This document shows positions 15,483-24,523 of a stretch of 64,000 bases of DNA, in pieces. Where the stretch lies: assembly GCF_014192415.1 (NCBI RefSeq), contig NZ_JACHXY010000001.1, positions 620,001 through 684,000 of the forward strand, given 5' to 3'. The translations under genes and the position numbers were made by a program. Numbering within the stretch: position 1 is the first letter of the stretch; each line of letters begins with the position of its first letter. A model generated the notes under the pieces. The model did no database searches and was not told the origin of the DNA. It saw nothing but the letters and a program-made list of their open reading frames with translations. This DNA comes from Microbacterium proteolyticum. GTDB lineage: Bacteria > Actinomycetota > Actinomycetes > Actinomycetales > Microbacteriaceae.

Positions 15483-17102
15483 TCACGATGTCGCGGGGGT
15501 CACCAGCGAGAGGACGAAGACCCAGACGCAGACGAAGGCGAGCATGCCCACGCTGTAGAAGATGGACGCGCGGAGTATCTCGCCCTCCCTTCCCGTGAGC
15601 CCGACGGCGCCGGCTGCGATCGCGATGGACTGCGGCGAGACGACTTTCGCGACGGTGCCGCCGGCGGTGTTGGCGGCGACGAGCAGCGTGGGGTCGACCC
15701 CGATGTTCTGCGCGGTGACGGTCTGCAGGTGTGCGAACAGGGTGTTGTTGTTCACCACCGACCCGGTGATGAACACCCCGAACCATCCGATGACGGGCGC
15801 GAGCAGGGGGAAGAGGACCCCGACCGCCGCCAGCGCGTTCCCGATACTGGCCGAACCGCCGGAGAAGTTCGCGATGTTCGCGACGACGAGGATCAACGCG
15901 ATGAGGATGACGGGACGCCACAGTCCGCGAACGGTGGCGGCGAGTTCCCGCCGCAGCCGGGCGGAGTCAACCTGCGGCGTCGTCCAGAACGTCAGCAGGA
16001 CGGCCAGCAGGATGGCCGTGCCCGTGGCGTTGAGAGGGGTGAACGCCCACGTCGCCGTGACCGCGTCGCTCGACCCTGCGGGGATGACGACGCCGGTGAT
16101 GCCCGGGATGGGCACATTCACGACGAGCCCGGCGAGCGCCCCGCCCGGCGCGAACAGAGCCTTGAACCACGGAATGCTCCACACGAAGACGACGCCGGTC
16201 AGGATGTAGAACGGGCTCCATGCCACCACGACGTCACGGAATTTCTGGCCGACGGGATCGGGGGCGGTCCCGCCGTCCTCGCGGTAGATACGGCGGGGTT
16301 GCCACACACGACCCACGGCGAAGATGGTCACCATGCCGATCAAGCCGGGGAGGATGTCGGCGAGCTCGGGGCCGAGGAGCACGAGGATCCCCGCCTGGCT
16401 CGCGCTGTAGACGACACTGGTTGCGAGGAGCACGAGCCAGGTTTCGCGTACGCCTCGCCAGCCGTCGAGGATCAGGACGAGGATCACCGGGACGGCGAGG
16501 GTGAGCACCTGCAGAACGAGGACCATGTCGATCGTGAGGTCTGCGAGGGCGACCTCACCCACCTGAGCTCCGACGATGACGGGGATTCCGATGGCGCCGT
16601 ATGCGCCGGCCGCGACGTTTGCAACCAGGCACAGCATGGCCGCCTTGATGGGAGCGAAGCCGAGCTGCACGAGCAGGGCCGCACAGATGGCGATCGGCAC
16701 CCCGAAGCCGGCAGCTCCTTCGAGGAACGCGCCGAAGCAGAAGCTGATGAGGAGCACCTGAACGCGTTGGTCAGGGGAGATCCCCGAGATGCTCGCGCGG
16801 ATGACGTCGAACCGTCCGCTGGCGACGGAGAGCTTGTACAGCCAGACGGCCATCACGATGATGTAGGCGATGGGCCAGAGCGCCGTGAGGGTTCCCAGGA
16901 GGCCGGCCCCCGCGATGGAGGTGAGCGGCATCCCGAAAGGCCACACCGCCACGATGACCTGGAGCACGGTGGCGATCGCTCCGGCCACGATGCCGCTGAG
17001 CTTGAACACCACCAGGCAGAGGAGGAAGACGAGGATCGGCACCACGGCGATGACCGCGGACAGCCACAATTGCCCCGTCGGGTTCACTACTTGCATCCAC
17101 AT
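15483..17102 (-). CDS. lctP: L-lactate permease (LctP/LldP family)
   Basis: 539 residues, a normal length for the LctP family, with about 13 hydrophobic helices. Typical motifs are FGAFLEGAAGFGVPIAICAA near residue 125-145, LVANVAAGAYGAIGIPVIVG, FITGSVVNNNTLFAHLQ and a TAGGTVAKVVSPQSIAIAAG segment near the C-terminus. It moves lactate with protons across the cytoplasmic membrane. A GAGGGGGG site lies before the ATG. It converges with ldh, leaving a 48-bp gap without a clear terminator. Confidence 0.93.
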   Translation of the reverse strand: MWMQVVNPTGQLWLSAVIAVVPILVFLLCLVVFKLSGIVAGAIATVLQVIVAVWPFGMPLTSIAGAGLLGTLTALWPIAYIIVMAVWLYKLSVASGRFDVIRASISGISPDQRVQVLLISFCFGAFLEGAAGFGVPIAICAALLVQLGFAPIKAAMLCLVANVAAGAYGAIGIPVIVGAQVGEVALADLTIDMVLVLQVLTLAVPVILVLILDGWRGVRETWLVLLATSVVYSASQAGILVLLGPELADILPGLIGMVTIFAVGRVWQPRRIYREDGGTAPDPVGQKFRDVVVAWSPFYILTGVVFVWSIPWFKALFAPGGALAGLVVNVPIPGITGVVIPAGSSDAVTATWAFTPLNATGTAILLAVLLTFWTTPQVDSARLRRELAATVRGLWRPVILIALILVVANIANFSGGSASIGNALAAVGVLFPLLAPVIGWFGVFITGSVVNNNTLFAHLQTVTAQNIGVDPTLLVAANTAGGTVAKVVSPQSIAIAAGAVGLTGREGEILRASIFYSVGMLAFVCVWVFVLSLVTPATS

Positions 17103-17203
17103 GTCGTACCCCCCTCTATCGGTTGGGCGATGAGTCGGTGAGTGCGGCCTGACGGACGCGCCACGGAGGATTCGCGGGCCTCACAGAGCGCGGCCACGTT
17201 CTC

Positions 17204-19327
17204 TCACTTCTCCTTGACGAGGTCGAGTCCTGCTTCGGCGAACTGACGGAGTGTCGCCTCCGGCAGGAACGCACGAGTGAGGCCCGCGCCGATACGGCCG
17301 AGGTCGCCTTCGTCTCGGAACAGCAGGTACATCGTTTCGTAGCGAGGGTGGAACTTCTCCTTGAAGCGATGCAGGGATTTGAACCCGTAGACCGGTTCCA
17401 GGACGCCTGCGAGCCAGTCGGACAGGAGTGCGATCGAGCCCGCATCCGGAGGGTACTCGTGCGCCAGGGGCGCACCGGAGAGGGACATGACCTGGGCTCC
17501 CTCGCGGGAGAACTCCCGCGCCGACGATCCGATCAGGTATTCCATCACCGGACCGAATCCGCCCTCGCGGCGTCGCATCAGGTCGAGGGTCCAACCGGTC
17601 ACTCGACCCTCGTCCCCGTACACGGGGAGCCACGAGAGGAAGCCGTCGACGTCGCCCGCGGGCGAGACGGCGAGCGCCACCCGCACTTCGGGATCCTCTG
17701 CCTGGGTGAGCGTGCCCAAGGTGAATCCCATCTCCGGGAGCCCCTTATCCCCCACCCATGCTTCGGAGATGGCCCGAAGCTGCTGGTTGATGCCCCACGA
17801 CTCGTCCACGAGCCGGGTGAGGCGGAAGGTCATCTGTTCGCGATCCGCACGGTTGATGGCGGTGCGGACCGAGTTCCACCGCTTCCCCGTGAATTCCAGA
17901 CCGGGCAGATCGACGATGGTGTCGTCGGCGACCACGATGCTGCGCCAACCGGCGGGAACGGCGCGATGCGTCTCCTCGCTCGCGCTGAAGAAGCACGGAA
18001 CGAGCCCGGCGTCTTCGGCGACGCGGATGAACTCGCCCACCGCAGAGGCGCGTGCCGTGGGCGAGCCGATGGGGTCTGCGAGGGCGATCGCAACTCCCGC
18101 CCGCCGCTGGTAAGCGACGATGGCGCCGGACGTGGAACGGAAGTAGGTGTTGTCCTCCCACGTGGCCATCCAGGACAGAGTCCCGCCGCCGTTGTCCCGG
18201 AGGGCACTCCTGACCTCGTCCGCAGAGGGAACCACGGCATCCCCGATCGTCGACTTCCGGCGGGCGCGGAACGCTCGGCGCACCACCACCAGGTAGACGA
18301 CGAGCATCAGCCACAGCACGGATTGTGCCAACGTGACGTTGAACTCTCCGATCTGCGCGGCCAGCTCCGCGGGATCGAAGACGGTGGCCAGGACGAACAG
18401 GGACGTGCCGGTCAAGAAATTGACGATCGCCAGCACGAGGGCCGCGATCCACGCCCATCTGCGCCCCCTCCGAAGCCCGACCGCGAGGAGGCCGATGACG
18501 ACTCCGTCTATCGCGGCGTCGATGAAGGGGCCCTGGAACGCCCCCGTGGCACCGAAAGGGCCATCCGTGGGCACCAGGAGGGTGAGGAGTTCGACCGCGA
18601 GAATCAGCAGGGTCAGGGCGAAGGCGATGAGCCGTTGTTCTCGAACGGTCGTACGTCGGGCGCGCAGAGAACGATCGACGGCGAGGACGAGGAGGACGGC
18701 GAACGCGTGCTCGAGGTCGGCCAATGTCCCCACGAAGAGCAACATCACGAGGGTGAAGCCCAACAGAAGGAACCACGCCCGCACACGCCACGGCGCCTTC
18801 ATCAGACCGGCAGCGGCGGCGAGGCCCGCCATCGTCCCGGCCGACGGTCCCACATCGAGCACTGTGGCCTGCTCCTGCGCCCAGGACCAGGGAAGCAGAG
18901 ACGCCAGCCACAGGAACAGCGCGGTGGCGAAGATGCCGAAGAGCTGACCGACGCCGAAGTATCCGGCCGCCGCTCGCGAACCGCGCCGGTACTCCAGCAC
19001 CGCAAGTCCCACGAAACTCGTGATGACGACGGGGTACAAGATCGGGTGCGCCACGAAGAAGGTCCCCGTGATCGGGGTCCACCATCGCCCTGCTTCCAGC
19101 GCCGGCAGCCCGTATGCCACGGAGGCGAACAACCCGTTCTGTTCGAATGAAGCCCATAGCCCACCCGTCGCCACACCGACGACGAGGAGAACCGCCACCA
19201 GAGACAGCGTCAGCGGCACCCGTCGCAGCGCGGAGACGATCACCCCTCGGGGGCGGTCCGCACCCTCGGTCAACCGGGAGTCTTCCGGGGTATTGCCGTC
19301 TTCGGAGTTCAACGCGTTCGCTCCCAT
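17204..19327 (-). CDS. MprF-like aminoacyl-lipid synthase (DUF2156) with rhomboid-like membrane domain
   Basis: 707 residues. Residues about 38-360 form a multi-helix membrane region whose first part resembles a rhomboid-like fold (GPSAGTMAG at 160-168). Residues about 365-700 are a DUF2156/LPG-synthase catalytic domain (LSWMATWEDNTYF, GVAIALADPIGSP, a KRWNSVRTAINRADRE region, FLSWLPVYGDEGR, FKSLHRFKEKFHPRYE). This domain transfers an amino acid from aminoacyl-tRNA to phosphatidylglycerol or diacylglycerol. Its ATG lies inside the end of aspD (19-bp overlap), so it is translationally coupled to an alanine-producing enzyme. Alanine is therefore the favoured donor amino acid (inference). Confidence 0.85.
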   Translation of the reverse strand: MGANALNSEDGNTPEDSRLTEGADRPRGVIVSALRRVPLTLSLVAVLLVVGVATGGLWASFEQNGLFASVAYGLPALEAGRWWTPITGTFFVAHPILYPVVITSFVGLAVLEYRRGSRAAAGYFGVGQLFGIFATALFLWLASLLPWSWAQEQATVLDVGPSAGTMAGLAAAAGLMKAPWRVRAWFLLLGFTLVMLLFVGTLADLEHAFAVLLVLAVDRSLRARRTTVREQRLIAFALTLLILAVELLTLLVPTDGPFGATGAFQGPFIDAAIDGVVIGLLAVGLRRGRRWAWIAALVLAIVNFLTGTSLFVLATVFDPAELAAQIGEFNVTLAQSVLWLMLVVYLVVVRRAFRARRKSTIGDAVVPSADEVRSALRDNGGGTLSWMATWEDNTYFRSTSGAIVAYQRRAGVAIALADPIGSPTARASAVGEFIRVAEDAGLVPCFFSASEETHRAVPAGWRSIVVADDTIVDLPGLEFTGKRWNSVRTAINRADREQMTFRLTRLVDESWGINQQLRAISEAWVGDKGLPEMGFTLGTLTQAEDPEVRVALAVSPAGDVDGFLSWLPVYGDEGRVTGWTLDLMRRREGGFGPVMEYLIGSSAREFSREGAQVMSLSGAPLAHEYPPDAGSIALLSDWLAGVLEPVYGFKSLHRFKEKFHPRYETMYLLFRDEGDLGRIGAGLTRAFLPEATLRQFAEAGLDLVKEK

Positions 19328-20937
19328 TCATCTACATACTGCAGGGCGACGGCACGCAAGCTTTTTCCTATCTGCGCGTACTGCGTGTCGCGCAGGTTGG
19401 CCAGGGAAATACGAATGGACCATATCGGTCCCTCGAAACCTCCCCCATTCAGCAGGATGATCCCCGTCTGTTCGGCAAGCCGGAAAAGGATGTCCGTGGG
19501 TTCGTAGTTCGCCTCGAGGAAGTCGGCGAAAGCGGGCTCCCAATGCCGGCGTGCATACGCCAGCATGTCCAGCTCGATGTAGTAGCCGACGCGGTTCGCA
19601 TCCTCGGGAAGATGCACCTGCATCCCGTTCGTCAGCGAAGCCAGACGTCGGGCGATGAGCGCCTGCGTCTCGTGCTTGTAGTGGTTCTCGGTGTCGAGGA
19701 GGCAGTACGCCGAGAAGAGGAGCATCATGCATTGCTGCGGCAGGGACAGACCGGCCGTGTGATTCAGAGCAACGGATCGGCTGTCTGCGACCAGGCGATC
19801 GATGAACCGGATCCGCCTCGGGTTCAGCGACAGTGTGCCGTAGCGTGCATCGAGCTCGGTCAGGACTGCCTCCGGGAGGTCCGCCAGACGCTGGTCGAAG
19901 ATGTTGTCGCGGTTGACCGCGATCACCCCGAGGCGCCAACCGGTGGCTCCGAAGTACTTCGAGTACGAGTACACGCCGATCGTGTTTCGCGGGACCTCCG
20001 ACATCAGTGAGCGGAAGCCGTCGATGAAGGTGCCGTAGACGTCGTCGGTGATGATGACGAGGTCGGGATTGTCCGAGGCGACCACCTGAGCGATGTGCTG
20101 CAGCGTTTCTTCGGAGATCCGCACGGAGGGCGGGTTGGTCGGGTTCACGACGAACAGCGCTTTCACCGACGGATCGCGCAGGCGCTCGATTTCTTCCGCG
20201 GGGAACTGCCACATGTTCACGCCCCTGTCGTCGACGACGCTCGCTTCGATGTGGGTGACGTCGAAGTCGTAGTCGGCGAGCCGAGGGATTTCGAGGTAGG
20301 GGGTGAAGATGGGCGTCATGATCGCCACCTTGTCGCCCCTGTGCAGCAAGCGGTTCTTGACAAGGGTGTCGAAGATGTAGCACATGGCTGCCGTACCACC
20401 TTCGACGGCGAAGAGATCGAAGGGATGCTCCGGAGCGATGCCCGCGCACATCTCCTGGACGAGGTAGGCATGCGTGATGGCCTCGGCGTGGGCGAGCATC
20501 CGGTCCGGTTCGGGGTAGTGGTCGCCGATGACGGAATCGGCCAGTTCCCACACGAACGAATCGGGGCTGAAGCCCAGCGTGTCGACGCCGTACGCGAGCA
20601 CCTCAGAGAGCAGGCGGACTCCGGGCTCGCCGTCGTGCTCGACCAGCCAGCTGCGGAAACGATCGGCGATCCCGTCTTTCTCGGGTACCCCGATCAGCTC
20701 GGTATCCCACTCCTTGTTCTCCCGCGACACGGTCAAGGCGAATTGCCCGAGAGCGAAGAACGCCTCGCGAGGTGTGGAGGCGATGAAGTTCGGATTCCCT
20801 CGGCCGGCGTTGAGCATCTGGAAGGCCGTGCGGGATTCGTGCTCACCGGCGAGACGTTGCAGCTCCGCCTTGAGTTCGAACGGGGAGAGCGTCTGCAGTC
20901 GGGCGATCTGCTCGCGAGACACGCTGGCGATGGGCAT
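19309..20937 (-). CDS. aspD: Aspartate 4-decarboxylase
   Basis: 542 residues, a PLP fold-type I enzyme converting L-aspartate to L-alanine + CO2. Family features are LNAGRGNPNFIASTPREAFF (42-61), LFAVEGGTAAMCYIFDTL (175-192), TDDVYGTF, and the PLP lysine in YSYSKYFGATGWRLG (Lys327). The length matches the known dodecameric decarboxylases (about 530-545) and exceeds ordinary aminotransferases. A GAGGAGA site precedes the ATG at 20937. It sits 14 bp after the antiporter gene and overlaps the MprF-like gene. Together with AspT it forms the known decarboxylation/antiport cycle that generates proton-motive force. Confidence 0.93.
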   Translation of the reverse strand: MPIASVSREQIARLQTLSPFELKAELQRLAGEHESRTAFQMLNAGRGNPNFIASTPREAFFALGQFALTVSRENKEWDTELIGVPEKDGIADRFRSWLVEHDGEPGVRLLSEVLAYGVDTLGFSPDSFVWELADSVIGDHYPEPDRMLAHAEAITHAYLVQEMCAGIAPEHPFDLFAVEGGTAAMCYIFDTLVKNRLLHRGDKVAIMTPIFTPYLEIPRLADYDFDVTHIEASVVDDRGVNMWQFPAEEIERLRDPSVKALFVVNPTNPPSVRISEETLQHIAQVVASDNPDLVIITDDVYGTFIDGFRSLMSEVPRNTIGVYSYSKYFGATGWRLGVIAVNRDNIFDQRLADLPEAVLTELDARYGTLSLNPRRIRFIDRLVADSRSVALNHTAGLSLPQQCMMLLFSAYCLLDTENHYKHETQALIARRLASLTNGMQVHLPEDANRVGYYIELDMLAYARRHWEPAFADFLEANYEPTDILFRLAEQTGIILLNGGGFEGPIWSIRISLANLRDTQYAQIGKSLRAVALQYVDEWERTR

Positions 20938-20951
20938 GGGTTCTCCTCGGG

Positions 20952-22658
20952 TTATCCGGTGGTGACGGCGACGACGACGGCGCCCCCGATCGTGAGCACG
21001 ATGTTTCCGACCGCGTAGGGCACGGTGAAACCGAGCAGCGGCACGCTGCTCTTCGCTGTCTCGCGCAGGGTTCCCACCGCGGCGGTGGTGGTGAGGGCAC
21101 CCGTCAGCATGCCCAGGATGAGGACGGGATGGGTCTTCCTGTAGAGGAACCGGCCGACGAGGGTCATCACGATGAGCGGCACCAAGGTGACGAAGACTCC
21201 CGCGAGGAAGAGCTGGATTCCGTAGTCTCGAAGGCCCGCGATGAAACCCGGTCCGGCATTGATGCCGACGACGGCGACGAAAAGCGTCAGTCCGACCGTT
21301 TCGAAGAACCACTGCGCCCCCGGCGGGACGTGTCCGAATGTGGGGCTCTTCGATCGTCGCCAGCCGAGCACGAGGCCCACCAGGAGAGCGCCCACACTCG
21401 TGGTCAGAGACAAGGGCACCGACCCCAAAACGATCGTCGGGACCCCGATCAATGCTCCCGCCGCGATACCGAACGAGACGGTGACCATGTCGGATTTGGG
21501 ATCCGTGCGTTCGGGGTAGCCGACGTGACGGATCCCCTGTTCCAGCAGGGCGAGAGGGCCCTGCACACGGAGTTCGTCGCCTGCGTGCAGAACGGTGGCG
21601 CCCGTGAACGGCAGGGACTGGCCGGCCCGGGTCACTTTGGTGAGGAAGATGCGTCGCGAGCGCGGGTCGGCGCGGAGGTCGGAAACGGTCATCCCGACCA
21701 CCTGCTTGCTCGTGACGACGATGCTGAGGGTCTCGAGCGGGAAGTCCAGGATGTCCGGATCGACAACCTCGACGGCGACCCGTTCGAGATGCTCGTCGAT
21801 GAGGGCCGGGTACGAGCCGGCGACGACGATCACGTCTCCGGCGACGAGACCGTAATCGAGTTCCGGTTCGACGAGCTCGCCACCGTGGCGAACCCGGGCG
21901 ACATACAGATGCGAGCCGGTACGGCGGACCGATTCGGCTTCGAACTCCTCGATGGTCTGAGCCGAGAAGACGTCGCTGAGCAGGTAGGCACGGCGATGGA
22001 TGTGCTGGTAGGCGCTCGTGACATCCGGGTCGTCCTCATGGAACCCGAGCTGTACCTCGAGATCGTGTGCGGCCGCGGGGAGGTTCTTGATCCCGAGGAG
22101 ACGGGGAGCGACGAAGGAGATGTAGAGGGCAGCCCCGATGGTGCCGAAGATGTAGGTCACGGCGTACGCCACCGGCACCAGGTCGCTCCACTGCGCCGCA
22201 GTGTCCCCGTCGATCGGTAGTCCGGAGATGGCATCCTGCGCGACGCCGATGATGGCCGACTGCGTGAGCCCCCCGCCGGCGAGGCCTGCGGCGATGCCGG
22301 GGTTGTAGCCCAGGACGAGACTGGTCGCGACGGCGGTGCCGAGACCGACGGCGGCGAGAGCCACCGCGAACGCCGCTTGCGGCAGTCCGGAACCCTTGAG
22401 GCCCGCGACGAACTGCGGCCCGAGCTTGTATCCGAGCGAGAACAGGAAGAGGAGGAAGAAGATCTGCTTGACGAGGGGGTCGACCCGCAGGTCCTCGCCG
22501 AAAACCGCCCCGATGACCACCCCGACGAGCAGCGTTCCCGTGACGGCGCCGAGACCCAGGCCACGGATCGTCACTTTTCCGATGAGGAAGCCGAAACCGA
22601 GCGCCACGAAGACGGCGATCTCGGGGTGGTTGACGACGGCGTTACGAACCCATTCCAT
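20952..22658 (-). CDS. aspT: Aspartate:alanine antiporter
   Basis: 568 residues of the AAE transporter family. Five or so N-terminal helices (FVALGFGFLIGKVTIRGLGL) are followed by a cytoplasmic middle part (about 205-375) with two RCK_C/TrkA-C-like modules (DVIVVAGSYPALI, GDELRVQGPLALLEQG) and a second helix bundle ending LLGFTVPYAVGNIVLTIGGA. It exchanges external aspartate for internal alanine. With AspD the exchange consumes a cytosolic proton and is electrogenic. A GGAGGG site lies before the ATG. It is the first gene of the aspT-aspD-DUF2156 operon. Confidence 0.93.
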   Translation of the reverse strand: MEWVRNAVVNHPEIAVFVALGFGFLIGKVTIRGLGLGAVTGTLLVGVVIGAVFGEDLRVDPLVKQIFFLLFLFSLGYKLGPQFVAGLKGSGLPQAAFAVALAAVGLGTAVATSLVLGYNPGIAAGLAGGGLTQSAIIGVAQDAISGLPIDGDTAAQWSDLVPVAYAVTYIFGTIGAALYISFVAPRLLGIKNLPAAAHDLEVQLGFHEDDPDVTSAYQHIHRRAYLLSDVFSAQTIEEFEAESVRRTGSHLYVARVRHGGELVEPELDYGLVAGDVIVVAGSYPALIDEHLERVAVEVVDPDILDFPLETLSIVVTSKQVVGMTVSDLRADPRSRRIFLTKVTRAGQSLPFTGATVLHAGDELRVQGPLALLEQGIRHVGYPERTDPKSDMVTVSFGIAAGALIGVPTIVLGSVPLSLTTSVGALLVGLVLGWRRSKSPTFGHVPPGAQWFFETVGLTLFVAVVGINAGPGFIAGLRDYGIQLFLAGVFVTLVPLIVMTLVGRFLYRKTHPVLILGMLTGALTTTAAVGTLRETAKSSVPLLGFTVPYAVGNIVLTIGGAVVVAVTTG

Positions 22659-22871
22659 AAGACCTCAGCCCTCCGTCGCGCGGCTGGCCGCGGTCGCCGC
22701 GTCATCGACACCGGCAGCGGGGTCGCGGATGCTCTGCGTGTCACGTGTCCGCGCGAGAAGGGCGCTCTCCGGCAGACGACCTTCGCGTACGAGACGGTCT
22801 CCCGGCATCCTCGGCCCCCTCGACTCCCCGCGCATCGGGACGATACGTAGGTGACACCCTAACCCCGAACC

Positions 22872-22885
22872 AAGACACCACTGAA
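22872..22885 (-). promoter_or_regulatory. Shared island motif, site D, upstream of aspT
   Basis: AAGACACCACTGAA on the plus strand, 214 bp before the aspT start. It shares GACACnACTGAA with site C (13265). It lies in the 476-bp divergent spacer between aspT and narK (22659-23134), which otherwise contains only pyrimidine-rich tracts and a hairpin near narK. Confidence 0.35.
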
Positions 22886-23080
22886 TGAGATTGCGTCTTC
22901 GGTACCGACCGTGCTCATCGGTGGTACGGCTCGCATCTCCTGTCGACCTCCCCTCGCCGCCCATGTAACGCCCACGTAAACTCCCCCTCTCCCACCCCCT
23001 CCACCCGGGTGAGAGAGTCGTTACCTCCCCGCCCCACCCCGCGTCGTCCGGGGTAATCCCTCCTCCCTACGCTGGCGGCA

Positions 23081-23100
23081 CGCCCCACCCATGCGGGGCG
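23081..23100 (+). promoter_or_regulatory. Leader hairpin before narK
   Basis: CGCCCC and GGGGCG form a 6-bp stem around an 8-nt loop, about 35 nt before the narK GTG and its GGAGGA site. A CCTACGCT box (23065-23072) just upstream would serve as -10, which places the hairpin at the 5' end of the mRNA. Confidence 0.35.
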
Positions 23101-23134
23101 CTGCACCTCCCCACATCGCCTTCCGGAGGAACCC

Positions 23135-24523
23135 GTGACCGTCACCGACCCGCGCCCCGAAGCCGTAACGGCGCCGCCCGCACTCGACCAGAGCGCGGAT
23201 CTGCAACACCGTCCCGGCCGGTGGATCGACAACTGGAACCCCGAGAACGCCACCCAGTGGGCCAACGAGGGCAAGGCCATCGCCTCCCGCAACCTGCGGT
23301 GGTCGATCTTCGCCGAGTTCCTCGGGTTCGTCGTGTGGCAACTGTGGTCGGTCGTCGTCGTGTCGCTCCCCGCCGCGGGCTTCCAGCTTTCCACCGGTGA
23401 GATCTTCTGGCTCATCTCCATGCCGAGCCTGGTGGGCGCGACGCTGCGCATCCCCTACACGTTCATGGTTCCGCGCTTCGGCGGCCGGAACTGGACGATC
23501 GTGTCGGCGGGTCTCCTGCTCATCCCGAGCATCGGGCTCGCCATCGCGGTGTCGAACCCCGCAACACCTTTCGGTCTGCTCCTCCTCATCGCCGCATTCG
23601 CCGGCTTCGGTGGCGGCAACTTCGCCAGCTCGATGGCGAACATCACGTTCTTCTACCCGGCCGCGCAGAAGGGCTACGCGCTCGGACTCAACGCCGCGGG
23701 CGGCAACCTCGGCGCCTCGGTCGCGCAGTTCGTCGTGCCGATCGTCATCACCGTCGGTGCCGCCGCCACCCTCAACCTGCCGCTCGCAGGTCTCATCTGG
23801 GTACCGCTCATCCTCGTCGCCATGGTCGGTGCGTATTTCCGTATGGACAACCTCTCGAGCGCGAAGGCCGACATCACGGCATCCCTCGCCGCTCTCAAGG
23901 AGCCGCACCTGTGGATCATGGCCGTGCTCTACATCGGCACCTTCGGATCGTTCATCGGCTTCGCGGGCGTCTTCCCGAAGCTGCTCGCCGACACGTTCCC
24001 CGACTTCAAGGGCATTGCGATCGGAACCGCCACCGTCACCCTGGCGTTCCTGGGCGCGCTCGTCGGCTCGCTCGCCCGCCCCTACGGCGGCAAGCTCGCC
24101 GACCGCTTCGGCGGTACGGTCATCACGATGGGCGCGTTCACGGTGATGGGTCTCGGCATCCTGGGCGTGATCGTCACCCTGCCGATGCAGAACTTCGCCA
24201 TCTTCCTGCTGTGCTTCCTGGTGCTGTTCGCCGCCGCCGGTATGGGCAACGGCGCCACCTACCGCATGATCCCGACGATCTTCGCCCTGCGCTCGGACAA
24301 CGGCATCGGCGCGCAGCGCAAGGCCGCCGCAGCCCTCGGCCTGATCTCGGCGATCGGCGCGTACGGCGGCTTCTTCATCCCGCAGCTGCTGGGCTTGTCG
24401 AAGACGACGTTCGGCTCGTACACCCCCGCCCTGGGCTGGTTCGCCCTGGCCTACGTCGCCTTCCTCGCCCTCACCGCCGGCGTCTACCTGCGCATGTCCA
24501 AGAAGACCGGCACCCGGATCTGA
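23135..24523 (+). CDS. narK: NarK-family nitrate/nitrite transporter (MFS)
   Basis: 462 residues, 12 hydrophobic helices, preceded by CGGAGGA and a GTG start. The nitrate signatures are present: GGGNFASSMANITFFYPAAQ in the first half and AAGMGNGATYRMIPTIF in the second, with the conserved Arg in the TLRIPYTFMVPRFGGR region. The N-terminal ~50 residues are a cytoplasmic extension with DNWNPENATQWANEGKAIA, common in actinobacterial NarK. It is the first gene of a three-gene nitrate-assimilation operon; the stop shares one base with the next ATG (TGATG). Confidence 0.93.
   Translation: MTVTDPRPEAVTAPPALDQSADLQHRPGRWIDNWNPENATQWANEGKAIASRNLRWSIFAEFLGFVVWQLWSVVVVSLPAAGFQLSTGEIFWLISMPSLVGATLRIPYTFMVPRFGGRNWTIVSAGLLLIPSIGLAIAVSNPATPFGLLLLIAAFAGFGGGNFASSMANITFFYPAAQKGYALGLNAAGGNLGASVAQFVVPIVITVGAAATLNLPLAGLIWVPLILVAMVGAYFRMDNLSSAKADITASLAALKEPHLWIMAVLYIGTFGSFIGFAGVFPKLLADTFPDFKGIAIGTATVTLAFLGALVGSLARPYGGKLADRFGGTVITMGAFTVMGLGILGVIVTLPMQNFAIFLLCFLVLFAAAGMGNGATYRMIPTIFALRSDNGIGAQRKAAAALGLISAIGAYGGFFIPQLLGLSKTTFGSYTPALGWFALAYVAFLALTAGVYLRMSKKTGTRI

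Noticed and set aside
7820..22658. Phage-defence island, because CPBP/Abi proteases and an AlaRS-like protein are near one another
   Set aside because: No nuclease, toxin, sensor or defence core gene is present. The neighbours are metabolic (ldh, lctP, aspT, aspD) and lipid-related, so a metabolic or envelope-stress role is the simpler reading.
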